DNA of 9,935 bases from Flavobacteriaceae bacterium (GTDB lineage: Bacteria; Bacteroidota; Bacteroidia; Flavobacteriales; Flavobacteriaceae). The notes beneath the pieces were generated by a model, which did no database searches, was not told where the DNA came from, and saw only the letters and a program-made list of their open reading frames with translations. Below are positions 1-6,833 of this stretch, piece by piece. The stretch is taken from the NCBI GenBank assembly GCA_018623655.1, contig JAAZVG010000048.1, positions 1 through 9,935 on the forward strand, written 5' to 3'. A program made the position numbers and the translations under genes. Position 1 is the stretch's first letter. Each line of letters begins with the position of its first letter.

Positions 1-270
1 GCAATAAAGATAAACGGGTTGTAAAGTGTCCCTATCTTCGAAATAAGACTGAAATTCTGTTGGTCTTAGAAAATCTACTTTTTTGGCCCCTTTTAGATGA
101 CCTTGATTATACTCTGTGATGGTTCGAACATCAATGAGTTGAACTGTTGTATCCTTGACAGCTTCAACAAACTTTTCGGGAGCGAGTTGTTTAATTATCG
201 AATCATTAGTTTGAGCCTGTGCACAAAACATACCGAGGAGTGCGCAAAAAATGGTGAAGAATAATTTCAA
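1..270 (-). CDS. Exported rhodanese-domain protein (3' part missing)
   Basis: Rhodanese domains carry sulfane sulfur on an active-site cysteine. The 90 visible codons begin with a hydrophobic leader (residues 1-17, MKLFFTIFCALL...) ending in AQAQ, which looks like a Sec signal peptide, so the protein probably acts in the periplasm. The mature part has the rhodanese signature LIDVRT (45-50), then EYNQGHLKGA (53-62), and the strand VYLYC (86-90). Cys90 sits where the family has its catalytic cysteine and is the last complete codon in the window, so the loop that follows it is not visible. I chose a TTG start at 268-270 because no ATG lies between the in-frame stop at 298-300 and the leader, and TTG gives a well-formed signal peptide. 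Cys16 is not in a good lipobox. The gene diverges from trxB, which fits a thiol or sulfur role, but the substrate is unknown. Confidence 0.82.
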   Translation of the reverse strand, partial: MKLFFTIFCALLGMFCAQAQTNDSIIKQLAPEKFVEAVKDTTVQLIDVRTITEYNQGHLKGAKKVDFLRPTEFQSYFEDRDTLQPVYLYC

Positions 271-415
271 TGCTTGTTTGTTTTTGATAAAGTAATTCTA
301 ATTTAAGGCAAATCTATGTGATTTACGCTACTTAAAACCATGGTGAGTAACTTTTGATAAGTTGAGGTCTAACAGGCCGTGTTTAATGGCTATTTTAGCT
401 CAAAATATACAGCAC
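271..415. promoter_or_regulatory. Divergent intergenic control region
   Basis: This 145-base A/T-rich gap separates the leftward rhodanese gene from rightward trxB, so both promoters should lie here. It contains a good leftward -7 element (separate entry). For trxB the best rightward candidate is TAACTTTT at 348-355, which is 7 of 8 to the TAnnTTTG consensus but lacks a clear -33 partner. An inverted repeat AACTT-TTGAT-AAGTT spans 349-363. The 9-mer TTTTGATAA occurs at 282-290 and again at 352-360. The role of these repeats is inference only. Confidence 0.5.
309..316 (-). promoter_or_regulatory. Candidate -7 element for the rhodanese gene
   Basis: Read on the minus strand, the bases are TAGATTTG, a full match to the Bacteroidota housekeeping sigma -7 consensus TAnnTTTG. 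A weak -33-like TTTT run lies 17 bases upstream (334-337, minus strand). The predicted transcript start, near 300-304, would leave a leader of about 30 to 35 bases before the TTG start. The motif is short and a chance match in A/T-rich DNA is possible. Confidence 0.38.
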
Positions 416-1363
416 ATGAGTACGGAAATAGAACGAGTCAAAACGCTAATTATAGGATCAGGCCCTGCAGGCTATACCGCTGCAATATATGCAGCAAGAG
501 CCGATATGGCTCCGGTGATTTACACGGGAATGGAGCCAGGCGGACAATTAACCACCACAACCGAAGTGGATAATTTTCCTGGATATCCCGAGGGTATTGA
601 TGGTCCTACCATGATGATACAGCTTCAACAACAAGCTGAGCGATTTGGGACTGATGTTCGTATTGGTATGGTTACTGAAATTGTACTAAGTAAAGAAGTC
701 GGAGGTTGGCACAAAGCTACAGTCGATGGATCGAAAGTAATAGAGACTCAAGCAGTAATTATTGCAACTGGTGCGTCTGCAAAATATTTGGGGATACCTA
801 GCGAACAGAAACTACGCGGAGGAGGGGTTTCGGCATGTGCGGTTTGTGATGGATTCTTTTACAAGGGTCAAGAGGTAGCGATTGTTGGAGGAGGAGATAC
901 GGCTGCAGAAGAAGCTTCTTATCTTTCTAAAATTTGCTCAAAGGTGACTATGCTCGTTAGAAAGGATCAAATGCGCGCTTCTAAAGCGATGCAGCATCGT
1001 GTCGAGAGCATTTCGAATATTGAAGTACTTTATAATACAGAGGTTGATGAGGTTTTAGGTGAATCGGTAGTAGAAGGATTACGAATGAAGAATAATAAAT
1101 CGGGAGCAACTTCTGAAATAGAAATAACAGGTCTCTTTATTGCAATTGGACACAAGCCAAATACTGACATCTTTAAAGAACAGCTAATCATGGATGACGT
1201 CGGATATATTAAAACCACCGGTAAATCAACTAAAACGAATATTCCTGGAGTTTTTGCTTGTGGTGATTCTCAAGACAAAGAGTATCGTCAGGCTATTACC
1301 GCCGCAGGAACTGGATGTATGGCAGCCTTAGATGCGGAGCGATATTTAGCAGAACTGGAATAA
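416..1363 (+). CDS. trxB: Thioredoxin reductase (NADPH), FAD-dependent
   Basis: This cytoplasmic flavoenzyme passes electrons from NADPH through FAD and a redox-active disulfide to thioredoxin. The 315-residue product has the usual length for low-molecular-weight bacterial TrxB. Visible motifs are the first FAD-binding GSGPAG (14-19), GGQLTTTTEVDNFPG (42-56), the catalytic CAVC (Cys141/Cys144) followed by DG, the NADPH-binding GGGDTAAEEA (158-167), a basic VRKDQMRASK segment (181-190) where the family contacts the NADPH 2'-phosphate, and the second FAD motif GVFACGD (278-284). The ATG at 416 is preferred over in-frame TTG (362) and ATG (386) because MSTEIERVKTLIIG aligns naturally with the family N-terminus, whereas the extra residues resemble nothing. 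The stop overlaps the next gene's start as TAATG, which suggests translational coupling. It probably also supplies reducing power for thiol recycling of the OxyR encoded nearby. Confidence 0.97.
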   Translation: MSTEIERVKTLIIGSGPAGYTAAIYAARADMAPVIYTGMEPGGQLTTTTEVDNFPGYPEGIDGPTMMIQLQQQAERFGTDVRIGMVTEIVLSKEVGGWHKATVDGSKVIETQAVIIATGASAKYLGIPSEQKLRGGGVSACAVCDGFFYKGQEVAIVGGGDTAAEEASYLSKICSKVTMLVRKDQMRASKAMQHRVESISNIEVLYNTEVDEVLGESVVEGLRMKNNKSGATSEIEITGLFIAIGHKPNTDIFKEQLIMDDVGYIKTTGKSTKTNIPGVFACGDSQDKEYRQAITAAGTGCMAALDAERYLAELE

Positions 1364-1818
1364 TGACTATCCGTAACTTCAATACCTTTTTACTTTTCAA
1401 ATTACCTAGTGCATTTTTCTGTGGGGTACGGTTAAAATTATTGAGTAAAGAACGGGCTGTAGTTACCGTCGGTTTAAATTTTCTAAACAAAAATCCCTTT
1501 AAAAGTATGTTCTGGGCTGTGCAGGGAATGGCCGCTGAGCTTTCAACCGGAGCCATCATCTTATCGGAAGTAAAAAAGAGCCCTATTTCCATTAGTATGC
1601 TAGTGACCCGCAACGAGGCGGAATTTCTAAAAAAGGCCAAAGGGAAAATTACTTTTACTTGTACAGATGTTGCGCTTGTCGAGAACCAGTTTAAAACACT
1701 TTTAAAAAGTGAAAGCGGAGCACGTTTCTGGATGGAAAGCGAAGGAATAGATCAGCAAGGTAATGTAGTTTCTCGATTTCGATTCGAGTGGTCACTTAAG
1801 GCCAGATCAAAGGCTTAA
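1363..1818 (+). CDS. DUF4442 (hotdog-fold, thioesterase-like) protein
   Basis: The 151-residue product has the features of DUF4442, a hotdog-fold family related to acyl-CoA thioesterases whose function is largely undefined. The N-terminal part LPSAFFCGVRL (14-24) is followed by the family's most recognisable stretch: NKNPFKSMFWAVQ (42-54) and GMAAELSTGA (55-64). The second half ends in the strand SRFRFEWSLKAR (137-148). It has no signal peptide or membrane segment, so it is likely cytoplasmic. The start is the ATG overlapping the trxB stop (TAATG). An earlier in-frame ATG at 1315 would only translate trxB coding sequence in another frame. Coupling to trxB implies co-transcription, but a functional link is not obvious. 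No substrate can be named. An acyl-CoA or acyl-ACP related role is only a fold-based guess. Confidence 0.85.
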   Translation: MTIRNFNTFLLFKLPSAFFCGVRLKLLSKERAVVTVGLNFLNKNPFKSMFWAVQGMAAELSTGAIILSEVKKSPISISMLVTRNEAEFLKKAKGKITFTCTDVALVENQFKTLLKSESGARFWMESEGIDQQGNVVSRFRFEWSLKARSKA

Positions 1819-1890
1819 TTTTTAACGATTTTTTGAGATTTAGTTCGGCTAGAGTTTTCTAAATTGAGATACCTAACAAAGACAAAAACA

Positions 1891-2103
1891 ATGGCAAAAC
1901 TTGGTTTTAAATACGCCCAATCGGTACTCCAAAAAGTTAGCTTTAATAAAGAGTTATTCTTTAAAGAAGTTCGAAAAGCAATTCATTACTTACTTCCTAA
2001 AGATTTAGTGAAACTTCAGAATTGGTTGCAAATCTACACTAGCGATAAACCTGAGTTACAACCAGCCATATCTTATATTAACGGGAGCGCTCTTTTTGCT
2101 TAG
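1891..2103 (+). CDS. Small hypothetical protein, 70 residues
   Basis: I do not recognise a characterised family. The sequence resembles short conserved hypothetical proteins I have seen in Flavobacteriia, with a core like KYAQSVLQKVSF (7-18), ELFFKEVRKAIHYLLP (21-36) and a KLQNWL segment (41-46). It is basic, probably mostly helical, lacks cysteine, and has no signal peptide or membrane segment. The ATG at 1891 follows an A-rich stretch (AAAGACAAAAACA), which is typical of Bacteroidota start regions. An upstream in-frame TTG at 1864 is less likely. It lies 72 bases after the DUF4442 gene on the same strand, so co-transcription with trxB is possible. Its last 26 bases overlap the end of oxyR on the opposite strand. 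Helix-rich composition and clean codon use favour a real gene, but the function is unknown. Confidence 0.72.
   Translation: MAKLGFKYAQSVLQKVSFNKELFFKEVRKAIHYLLPKDLVKLQNWLQIYTSDKPELQPAISYINGSALFA
2078..2103. other. Convergent 26-base overlap of two coding ends
   Basis: The rightward small gene stops with TAG at 2101-2103, while leftward oxyR stops with TAA read from 2080 to 2078. Both frames are open through the shared bases, which encode ISYINGSALFA-side residues one way and the OxyR tail SPKQKERSR the other. No strong hairpin with a T-run separates the two transcripts, so transcripts may overlap at their 3' ends. The overlap also holds an 8-base palindrome GAGCGCTC (2085-2092). Confidence 0.7.
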
Positions 2104-3028
2104 GAGAGATAATTTGAACATCATGAAAGCTAATAGCTCCTCTTATAATTCCGCTTATTACCTCTCGAAGTACTTCTGTAATCTGAATTTTCAACTCGCT
2201 TTTAGAATAAATTAAGCTAATTTCTCTCGCAGGTTCTGGCTTTTGAAAATGTTTTAGGCCCTTTTTTTGATTATCCTTTAAACCAAGTGTATGAAGATAA
2301 GGGAGTAGTGTCATACCCATTCTTTCGTCTGATAATTGAACCAAGGTTTCAAAACTTCCACTTTCGATGGTGAACTTTTTATCTTTATTATCGAGGTTCA
2401 TATCACATAAGTTCAAAATATTATCTCTGAAACAATGTCCGTCTTGTAGCAATAAAACCTCTTCAAGATCTAAATCTTCAGGCTTTAATTCTTTGTTATC
2501 ACTGAGTCGATGGCCTTCGGGCAGATACCCTACAAAAGGCTCGTAGTACAGTGGCCGTTCTATTAGATCAGAGATTTCAAGTGGGGTGGCGGCAATTGCT
2601 GCATCAAGCTTACCTTCTCGAAGACCCGTGAGAATTTCATCAGTCGTTAATTCTCTAATGATGAGATTAACTTTAGGGTAGCGTTTTACAAAAGTAGATA
2701 GGAACATCGGCAATAGCGTAGGCATCACCGTCGAAATGATTCCTAATCGATAGGGCCCTCCAATAAAGCCTTTTTCGATAGAGACAATGTCTTGCATTCG
2801 TTCGGCCTCAATCACTACTTTACGTGCCTGCTCTACAATTTTAGTTCCTACTTCAGTTAATTTGATCGGTTTGGTCCCTCGATCGAAGATCTTTACACTC
2901 AATTCTTCCTCTAACTTTGAAATCTGCATACTCAATGTCGGTTGAGTGACGAATGATTTCTCCGCCGCTAGCGTGAAATTTTTGTGTTCAGCTACTGCGA
3001 TAAGGTATTGAAGCTGCGTAATGGTCAT
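2078..3028 (-). CDS. oxyR: OxyR, peroxide-sensing LysR-type regulator
   Basis: OxyR is a cytoplasmic transcription factor activated when peroxide oxidises a cysteine pair. The 316-residue protein has an N-terminal LysR-type winged helix-turn-helix (about 1-60, with FTLAAEKSFVTQPTLS at 18-33), a linker helix, and a substrate-binding-like sensor domain (about 90-300). The sensor carries GHCFRDNILNLC (197-208), placing Cys199 and Cys208 at the same numbers as in E. coli OxyR, with His198, Arg201 and Asp202 also kept. Thr100 and Thr129, which take part in peroxide binding in studied OxyR proteins, are present at those positions. This identifies it as OxyR rather than a generic LysR protein. The start ATG overlaps the TGA of the PaiB-like gene (ATGA), so translation is probably coupled. 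Its 3' end overlaps the small convergent gene. Regulation by its own promoter is not visible. Confidence 0.95.
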   Translation of the reverse strand: MTITQLQYLIAVAEHKNFTLAAEKSFVTQPTLSMQISKLEEELSVKIFDRGTKPIKLTEVGTKIVEQARKVVIEAERMQDIVSIEKGFIGGPYRLGIISTVMPTLLPMFLSTFVKRYPKVNLIIRELTTDEILTGLREGKLDAAIAATPLEISDLIERPLYYEPFVGYLPEGHRLSDNKELKPEDLDLEEVLLLQDGHCFRDNILNLCDMNLDNKDKKFTIESGSFETLVQLSDERMGMTLLPYLHTLGLKDNQKKGLKHFQKPEPAREISLIYSKSELKIQITEVLREVISGIIRGAISFHDVQIISPKQKERSR

Positions 3029-3627
3029 TGTAATCTCTTATTCATTAATTCTGCGATACGTTGGGCCTCTGGACACCTATTTTTGAGCCGTTGAATAATC
3101 GATTGCCGATCTTCTGGACGATTTTGTGAAAGTTTTTCGATGCCTTTAATACTTTTTATTTCTAATGAAAAACCTACTACTCCTCTTGACTGGACTAAAG
3201 TTTCAGGACTATACTGTTCATAGGTAAGACCTCCTGGCTCTTTTTGCTCGTAGTAATTTACAAGTCGCTTTAGATCCTCACTCGTTTTTGTCTGATCTTG
3301 GAGCTTACGAGAACCCTTTAATTGTATAGCCGTGTAATTATAGGTTGGAACCTCTTCAGTGGAATACCAAGACGACGAAATATAGGCTGAAGGACCACTT
3401 ACAATGAAGAGTGCGTCATTCTTTTTATTTCCTGATGTCCATTTTTTTGCGAGTTCGTTTGCCCTGGCAAGATGGCCATAAGCCCATTCTCTACTTTTAT
3501 CAAATTGCAAAGGAATATGAGCGGCAAACAATTCTCCGTCTATAAATTCTACTAGTGTACCAAAGCAAACCTCTTCTATAAGCTTCTCTACAGGTTTGTT
3601 CGGTTCAAAATGTTTTGGAACGTACAT
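3025..3627 (-). CDS. PaiB-like FMN-binding split-barrel protein
   Basis: The 200-residue product matches the PaiB / FMN_bind_2 family, known from the Bacillus PaiB protein, a reported negative regulator of sporulation and protease genes, and related to flavin-binding split barrels. It begins MYVPKHFEPN (1-10), as this family does. Visible landmarks are FGTLVEF (22-28), AAHIPL (35-40), GHLARAN (51-57), GPSAYISSSWY (78-88), VPTYNYTAIQ (93-102) and a C-terminal IKGIEKLSQNRPEDR (160-174). No DNA-binding domain or signal peptide is evident, so direct transcriptional control is uncertain. A flavin-dependent redox role is equally possible. The gene follows the VPS10 gene by 40 bases and overlaps oxyR by ATGA, the only gene here physically coupled to the regulator. 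A weak TAATTTTA element at about 3635-3642 lies very close to the start and is not convincing as a promoter. Confidence 0.9.
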   Translation of the reverse strand: MYVPKHFEPNKPVEKLIEEVCFGTLVEFIDGELFAAHIPLQFDKSREWAYGHLARANELAKKWTSGNKKNDALFIVSGPSAYISSSWYSTEEVPTYNYTAIQLKGSRKLQDQTKTSEDLKRLVNYYEQKEPGGLTYEQYSPETLVQSRGVVGFSLEIKSIKGIEKLSQNRPEDRQSIIQRLKNRCPEAQRIAELMNKRLQ

Positions 3628-3667
3628 AGACTTTTAAAATTAATGCCCCTTTACCGGTCATTAGTTA

Positions 3668-6600
3668 TTATTCAACTGCTTTTAAAAGAGGAATGCTTTT
3701 ATCCCTAGTTAAAAGAAGCAACTCAGCGTATTCTGTATTTAAGTAATCTTTGATTGAAGTGTTAGCCTCAATTACTGCTTTCTCAGCAAATTGCATCAAT
3801 TGCTTCTCGGTATCAGTAACTCCACTTACCCTAGTTCTAACATAACGAGCGGCACCACTGATTCTATTCATGACAGTCATTTCTGGATTTCTGGTAATAC
3901 CTTGACGTTTATCAATGGTACCGAAAATCGAGTTTTGAAGGGTTTCAATACTCTTTAGGTTTTCTTTGAGCTTATCGCCTAACGCTTTTTTATTTTCTAA
4001 TTCTAAATCTTTAAGAGCAGCTTTCATTGCGTCTAGCTCTTTTTTAGCCTTGGCTAATTTTTTGGTTGACTCAGCAAGATTTGAAGTCATTTGCTCTAAG
4101 GTTCCTTGAGCCGCGTAACTTGACATGAAGTCTTCTAACGTATGCGATAGCCTTGGATCGAGACCCACCTCAATAGCAGCCTTAGATGTATTTTCTCCTA
4201 GGCTAACCTCGATTTCATAGGTACCTGGTAAAGCAGGTCGACCAGAAGGCTCTCTACGAGATTTTCTTAGAGTTCTTGAAGGTCTATTCACTCCCTTTTC
4301 GTCAAGTCCCCAGCGTAATTTTGTAAATCCTGGTTTATCTGGTCGGGGGTATTTGAGTGTTCTGATTACTTCGTTTTCACGTTTAATCCTAAGGATGATA
4401 CTGTCTTTTTTCTTCATATCCTTAGCCCCTTCTTTAATATAGACGGTTATTAGCCCTCCTGATCGGCGATTCTCTCCGTGATACATGGCATCTGCACCAA
4501 AACGAGAACCTGTAGGTTGTTGATAAGCAACGTGATAAGCTGTTGGTGCATCGAACACTTCAATTTCTTTTTGAAGTATTTCCGAATCTTTGGCTAAGGT
4601 CTGAAGGGGGCGGATATCGTCGAGGACCCATGCCGCTCTACCAAAGGTACCAATAATCAAATCCTTTTCTCTCGGATGAATCACCAAATCTTTTGTGGAA
4701 ACGGTTGGGAAATCGTTGGTGAATTTTTTCCAGTTTTTTGCATGATCAAGAGAGATATATAGTCCATCGTCAGTTCCTAAAAAGTAAAGATTCGGTGATT
4801 CAGGGTCCTGTACAATTGAAAGGGTGTAACTTTCAACGTCGTTCTCATCTACAATACGTTCCCAATTTTTCCCATAATTCGTTGTTCTGTAGGCATAAGG
4901 AGTATAGTTAAATCGTCTATAATCGTTGGCAACGAGAAGCGCTTCTCCAGGATTTGTTTCAGATGCTTTAATTTGAGCAACCCAACTGCCTTTAGGAAGT
5001 CCTTTTAGGTTTTTAGTAACCTCAGTCCAGTTTTGCCCTCCATCAATGGTGTAATGAACTCTGCCATCATCGGTACCCACCCAAAGAAGATCCTCTTGCA
5101 CTTTAGATGGTTCGATAACCAAAATGGTGCAATGGTTTTCTGCCCCTGTAGCATCCATAGTTAAACCGCCGCTCTCGCTCTGCTTTTGTTTTTCAGGGTC
5201 GTTGGTGGTTAAATCAGGTGAAATTACTTCCCATGTCAGTCCTTTGTCATTGCTTTTGTGTACGAATTGGCTACCGAAGTAAACAGTGCTGTTGTCGAAA
5301 GGGTCTTGACCAATAGCGGCATTCCAGTTGAATCTGAGTTCAGTGTCCTCATCGGGTGGGGTAGGTCGCACACCATAATTATCACCGGTAAGGTAATCGT
5401 AGCGCACTACATTTCCTTGTTGGCTCATTGAATATCCATAACGTGAATCGTCAGGGTCGGGAACCACATCAAAACCATCGCCAAAAGAAATTTCTTGCCA
5501 ATAACTATTTCGAATTCCTTGGGCCTTCCAGACATAGGCTGGACCTCTCCACGAACCATTATCTTGCATTCCACCGTAAACGTTGTATGGAAATTCGTTA
5601 TCTACTGCGATGTGATAGAATTGTGCTACTGGGATATTTTCTGCAAACTGCCAGGTTTTTCCGCGATCGTGACTGATATTAAGACCTCCATCATTTCCAT
5701 TGATTAAGAAGTTTGGATTGGTCGGATGCACATAAAGCGCATGATGATCAGGGTGAACCCCATTAGATACACCGTAAGCCGGCATTAACTCTTTAAAGCT
5801 TTTACCACCGTCATCAGAAACATTGACATAGGTAAAAACAGAGTATAATCGATTTTCATTCGCCGAATCTACTCGGATATCGGAATAGTAGAATGGACGG
5901 TTTCCAATCTCTGATTTGTTGTTAACCATCTTGAAATGTTCTCCTCCGTCATCAGAGACATATAAAGCATTCTTCTTTGACTCTATTAATGCGTATACCC
6001 TATTAGTGTTTGAAGGAGCAATAGCTACACCGATTCTTCCGAGTTCTGAATCGGGAAGACCATTTTCAACACCTAACTTCTTCCAGTTCGCTCCTCCATC
6101 ATAAGTTATAAAGAGACCACTCCCGGGCCCACCAGATTTAAAAAACCAAGGATCTCTCTTGTGTTCCCACATCGCAGCAATCATTTTGTTTGGATTTTTA
6201 GGATCCATCACTAAATCACCGATACCCGTTTTTAAGTTTCCGCTAAGGATATGGTTCCAAGTTTTTCCGCCGTCAGTGGTCTTAAAAACACCGCGTTCTT
6301 TGTGCTCTCCCCAAGGAGATCCAATAGCACCAACATAAACAACATTGGGGTTGGTAGGATCTATAATGATTCGGTGAATGTGTCTAGTCGCTTCAAGTCC
6401 CATTGACTTCCAACTTTTGCCTCCGTCAATTGATTTGTAAACTCCGTATCCACCATTTAAACTGTTTCGAGGATTTCCTTCTCCGGTGCCAACCCAAATA
6501 ACATCAGGATTGCTTTGATCAATTGCTACAGCTCCAATAGAAGCAGTTTTTTCATTATCGAAAATAGGCTCCCATTTGATCCCTCCAGAAGTTGATCTCC

Positions 6601-6796
6601 ACAATCCTCCCGAAGCGGTACCTGCATAAATTACCTCTGGATTGTCATGGATAGCATCGATAGCAGTGACCCTACCGCTCATACCCGCCGGCCCAATATT
6701 TCTTGGTTTGAGGTCTTTTGCGAGTTCCATGGTGAACTCTTGAGCACTTAAAACACCGATAAATAAGGAGAAAACAAAACTTAAGAAGGTTCTCAT
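3668..6796 (-). CDS. Exported VPS10/sortilin-type BNR beta-propeller protein
   Basis: This large exported protein (1042 residues) has a signal peptide (about 1-18, MRTFLSFVFSLFIGVLSA). Residues about 30-725 carry beta-propeller repeats with eleven Asp-box-like motifs of the S/T-x-D-G-G-x-x-W type at 68, 122, 173, 231, 281, 327, 375, 515, 583, 638 and 682; the clearest are SIDGGKSW, TTDGGKTW and TIDGGQNW, while the last few are degenerate (SLDHAKNW). This layout suits two propellers, as in sortilin/VPS10-related bacterial proteins. Next come a beta-sandwich-like region with ALPGTYEIEV (855-864) and a lysine/glutamate-rich, probably coiled-coil stretch (about 900-955). Databases often label such proteins glycosyl hydrolases, but no catalytic residues support this. 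No type IX secretion tail is apparent, so a periplasmic location is likely. It follows the M1 gene by 37 bases. A role as a peptide- or protein-binding partner of the two peptidases is inference. Confidence 0.88.
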   Translation of the reverse strand: MRTFLSFVFSLFIGVLSAQEFTMELAKDLKPRNIGPAGMSGRVTAIDAIHDNPEVIYAGTASGGLWRSTSGGIKWEPIFDNEKTASIGAVAIDQSNPDVIWVGTGEGNPRNSLNGGYGVYKSIDGGKSWKSMGLEATRHIHRIIIDPTNPNVVYVGAIGSPWGEHKERGVFKTTDGGKTWNHILSGNLKTGIGDLVMDPKNPNKMIAAMWEHKRDPWFFKSGGPGSGLFITYDGGANWKKLGVENGLPDSELGRIGVAIAPSNTNRVYALIESKKNALYVSDDGGEHFKMVNNKSEIGNRPFYYSDIRVDSANENRLYSVFTYVNVSDDGGKSFKELMPAYGVSNGVHPDHHALYVHPTNPNFLINGNDGGLNISHDRGKTWQFAENIPVAQFYHIAVDNEFPYNVYGGMQDNGSWRGPAYVWKAQGIRNSYWQEISFGDGFDVVPDPDDSRYGYSMSQQGNVVRYDYLTGDNYGVRPTPPDEDTELRFNWNAAIGQDPFDNSTVYFGSQFVHKSNDKGLTWEVISPDLTTNDPEKQKQSESGGLTMDATGAENHCTILVIEPSKVQEDLLWVGTDDGRVHYTIDGGQNWTEVTKNLKGLPKGSWVAQIKASETNPGEALLVANDYRRFNYTPYAYRTTNYGKNWERIVDENDVESYTLSIVQDPESPNLYFLGTDDGLYISLDHAKNWKKFTNDFPTVSTKDLVIHPREKDLIIGTFGRAAWVLDDIRPLQTLAKDSEILQKEIEVFDAPTAYHVAYQQPTGSRFGADAMYHGENRRSGGLITVYIKEGAKDMKKKDSIILRIKRENEVIRTLKYPRPDKPGFTKLRWGLDEKGVNRPSRTLRKSRREPSGRPALPGTYEIEVSLGENTSKAAIEVGLDPRLSHTLEDFMSSYAAQGTLEQMTSNLAESTKKLAKAKKELDAMKAALKDLELENKKALGDKLKENLKSIETLQNSIFGTIDKRQGITRNPEMTVMNRISGAARYVRTRVSGVTDTEKQLMQFAEKAVIEANTSIKDYLNTEYAELLLLTRDKSIPLLKAVE

Positions 6797-6833
6797 AACA
6801 CGTTGAATTTAATTTCTAATTTAAAGATTTCTA

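Noticed and set aside
362..415. Extended N-terminus for trxB from TTG 362 or ATG 386
   Set aside because: The extra 18 residues resemble nothing in the family, while ATG 416 gives the usual short lead into the GSGPAG FAD motif.
1315..1362. Earlier ATG for the DUF4442 gene
   Set aside because: It lies wholly within the trxB coding region in another frame; the ATG overlapping the trxB stop gives a normal family N-terminus.
2085..2097. GAGCGCTC palindrome followed by five T as a rightward terminator
   Set aside because: The palindrome has no loop, so a usable hairpin would have only two or three base pairs, and it lies inside both coding regions.
2102..2141. AGGAG ... CTCCT possible stem near the convergent ends
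   Set aside because: Five pairs with a loop of about 30 bases and no T-run; within oxyR coding sequence.
5428..5707. Rightward open frames inside the VPS10 gene
   Set aside because: Low-quality composition, no family resemblance, and they run opposite a strongly supported gene; shadows of it.
3668..6796. Glycosyl hydrolase or xyloglucanase label for the BNR-repeat protein
   Set aside because: Asp-box repeats are a structural feature shared by many propellers, and no glycosidase catalytic residues can be identified.
6812..6833. Two ATTTCTA copies between the M1 and VPS10 genes as an operator
   Set aside because: Only seven bases each in very A/T-rich DNA; easily chance.
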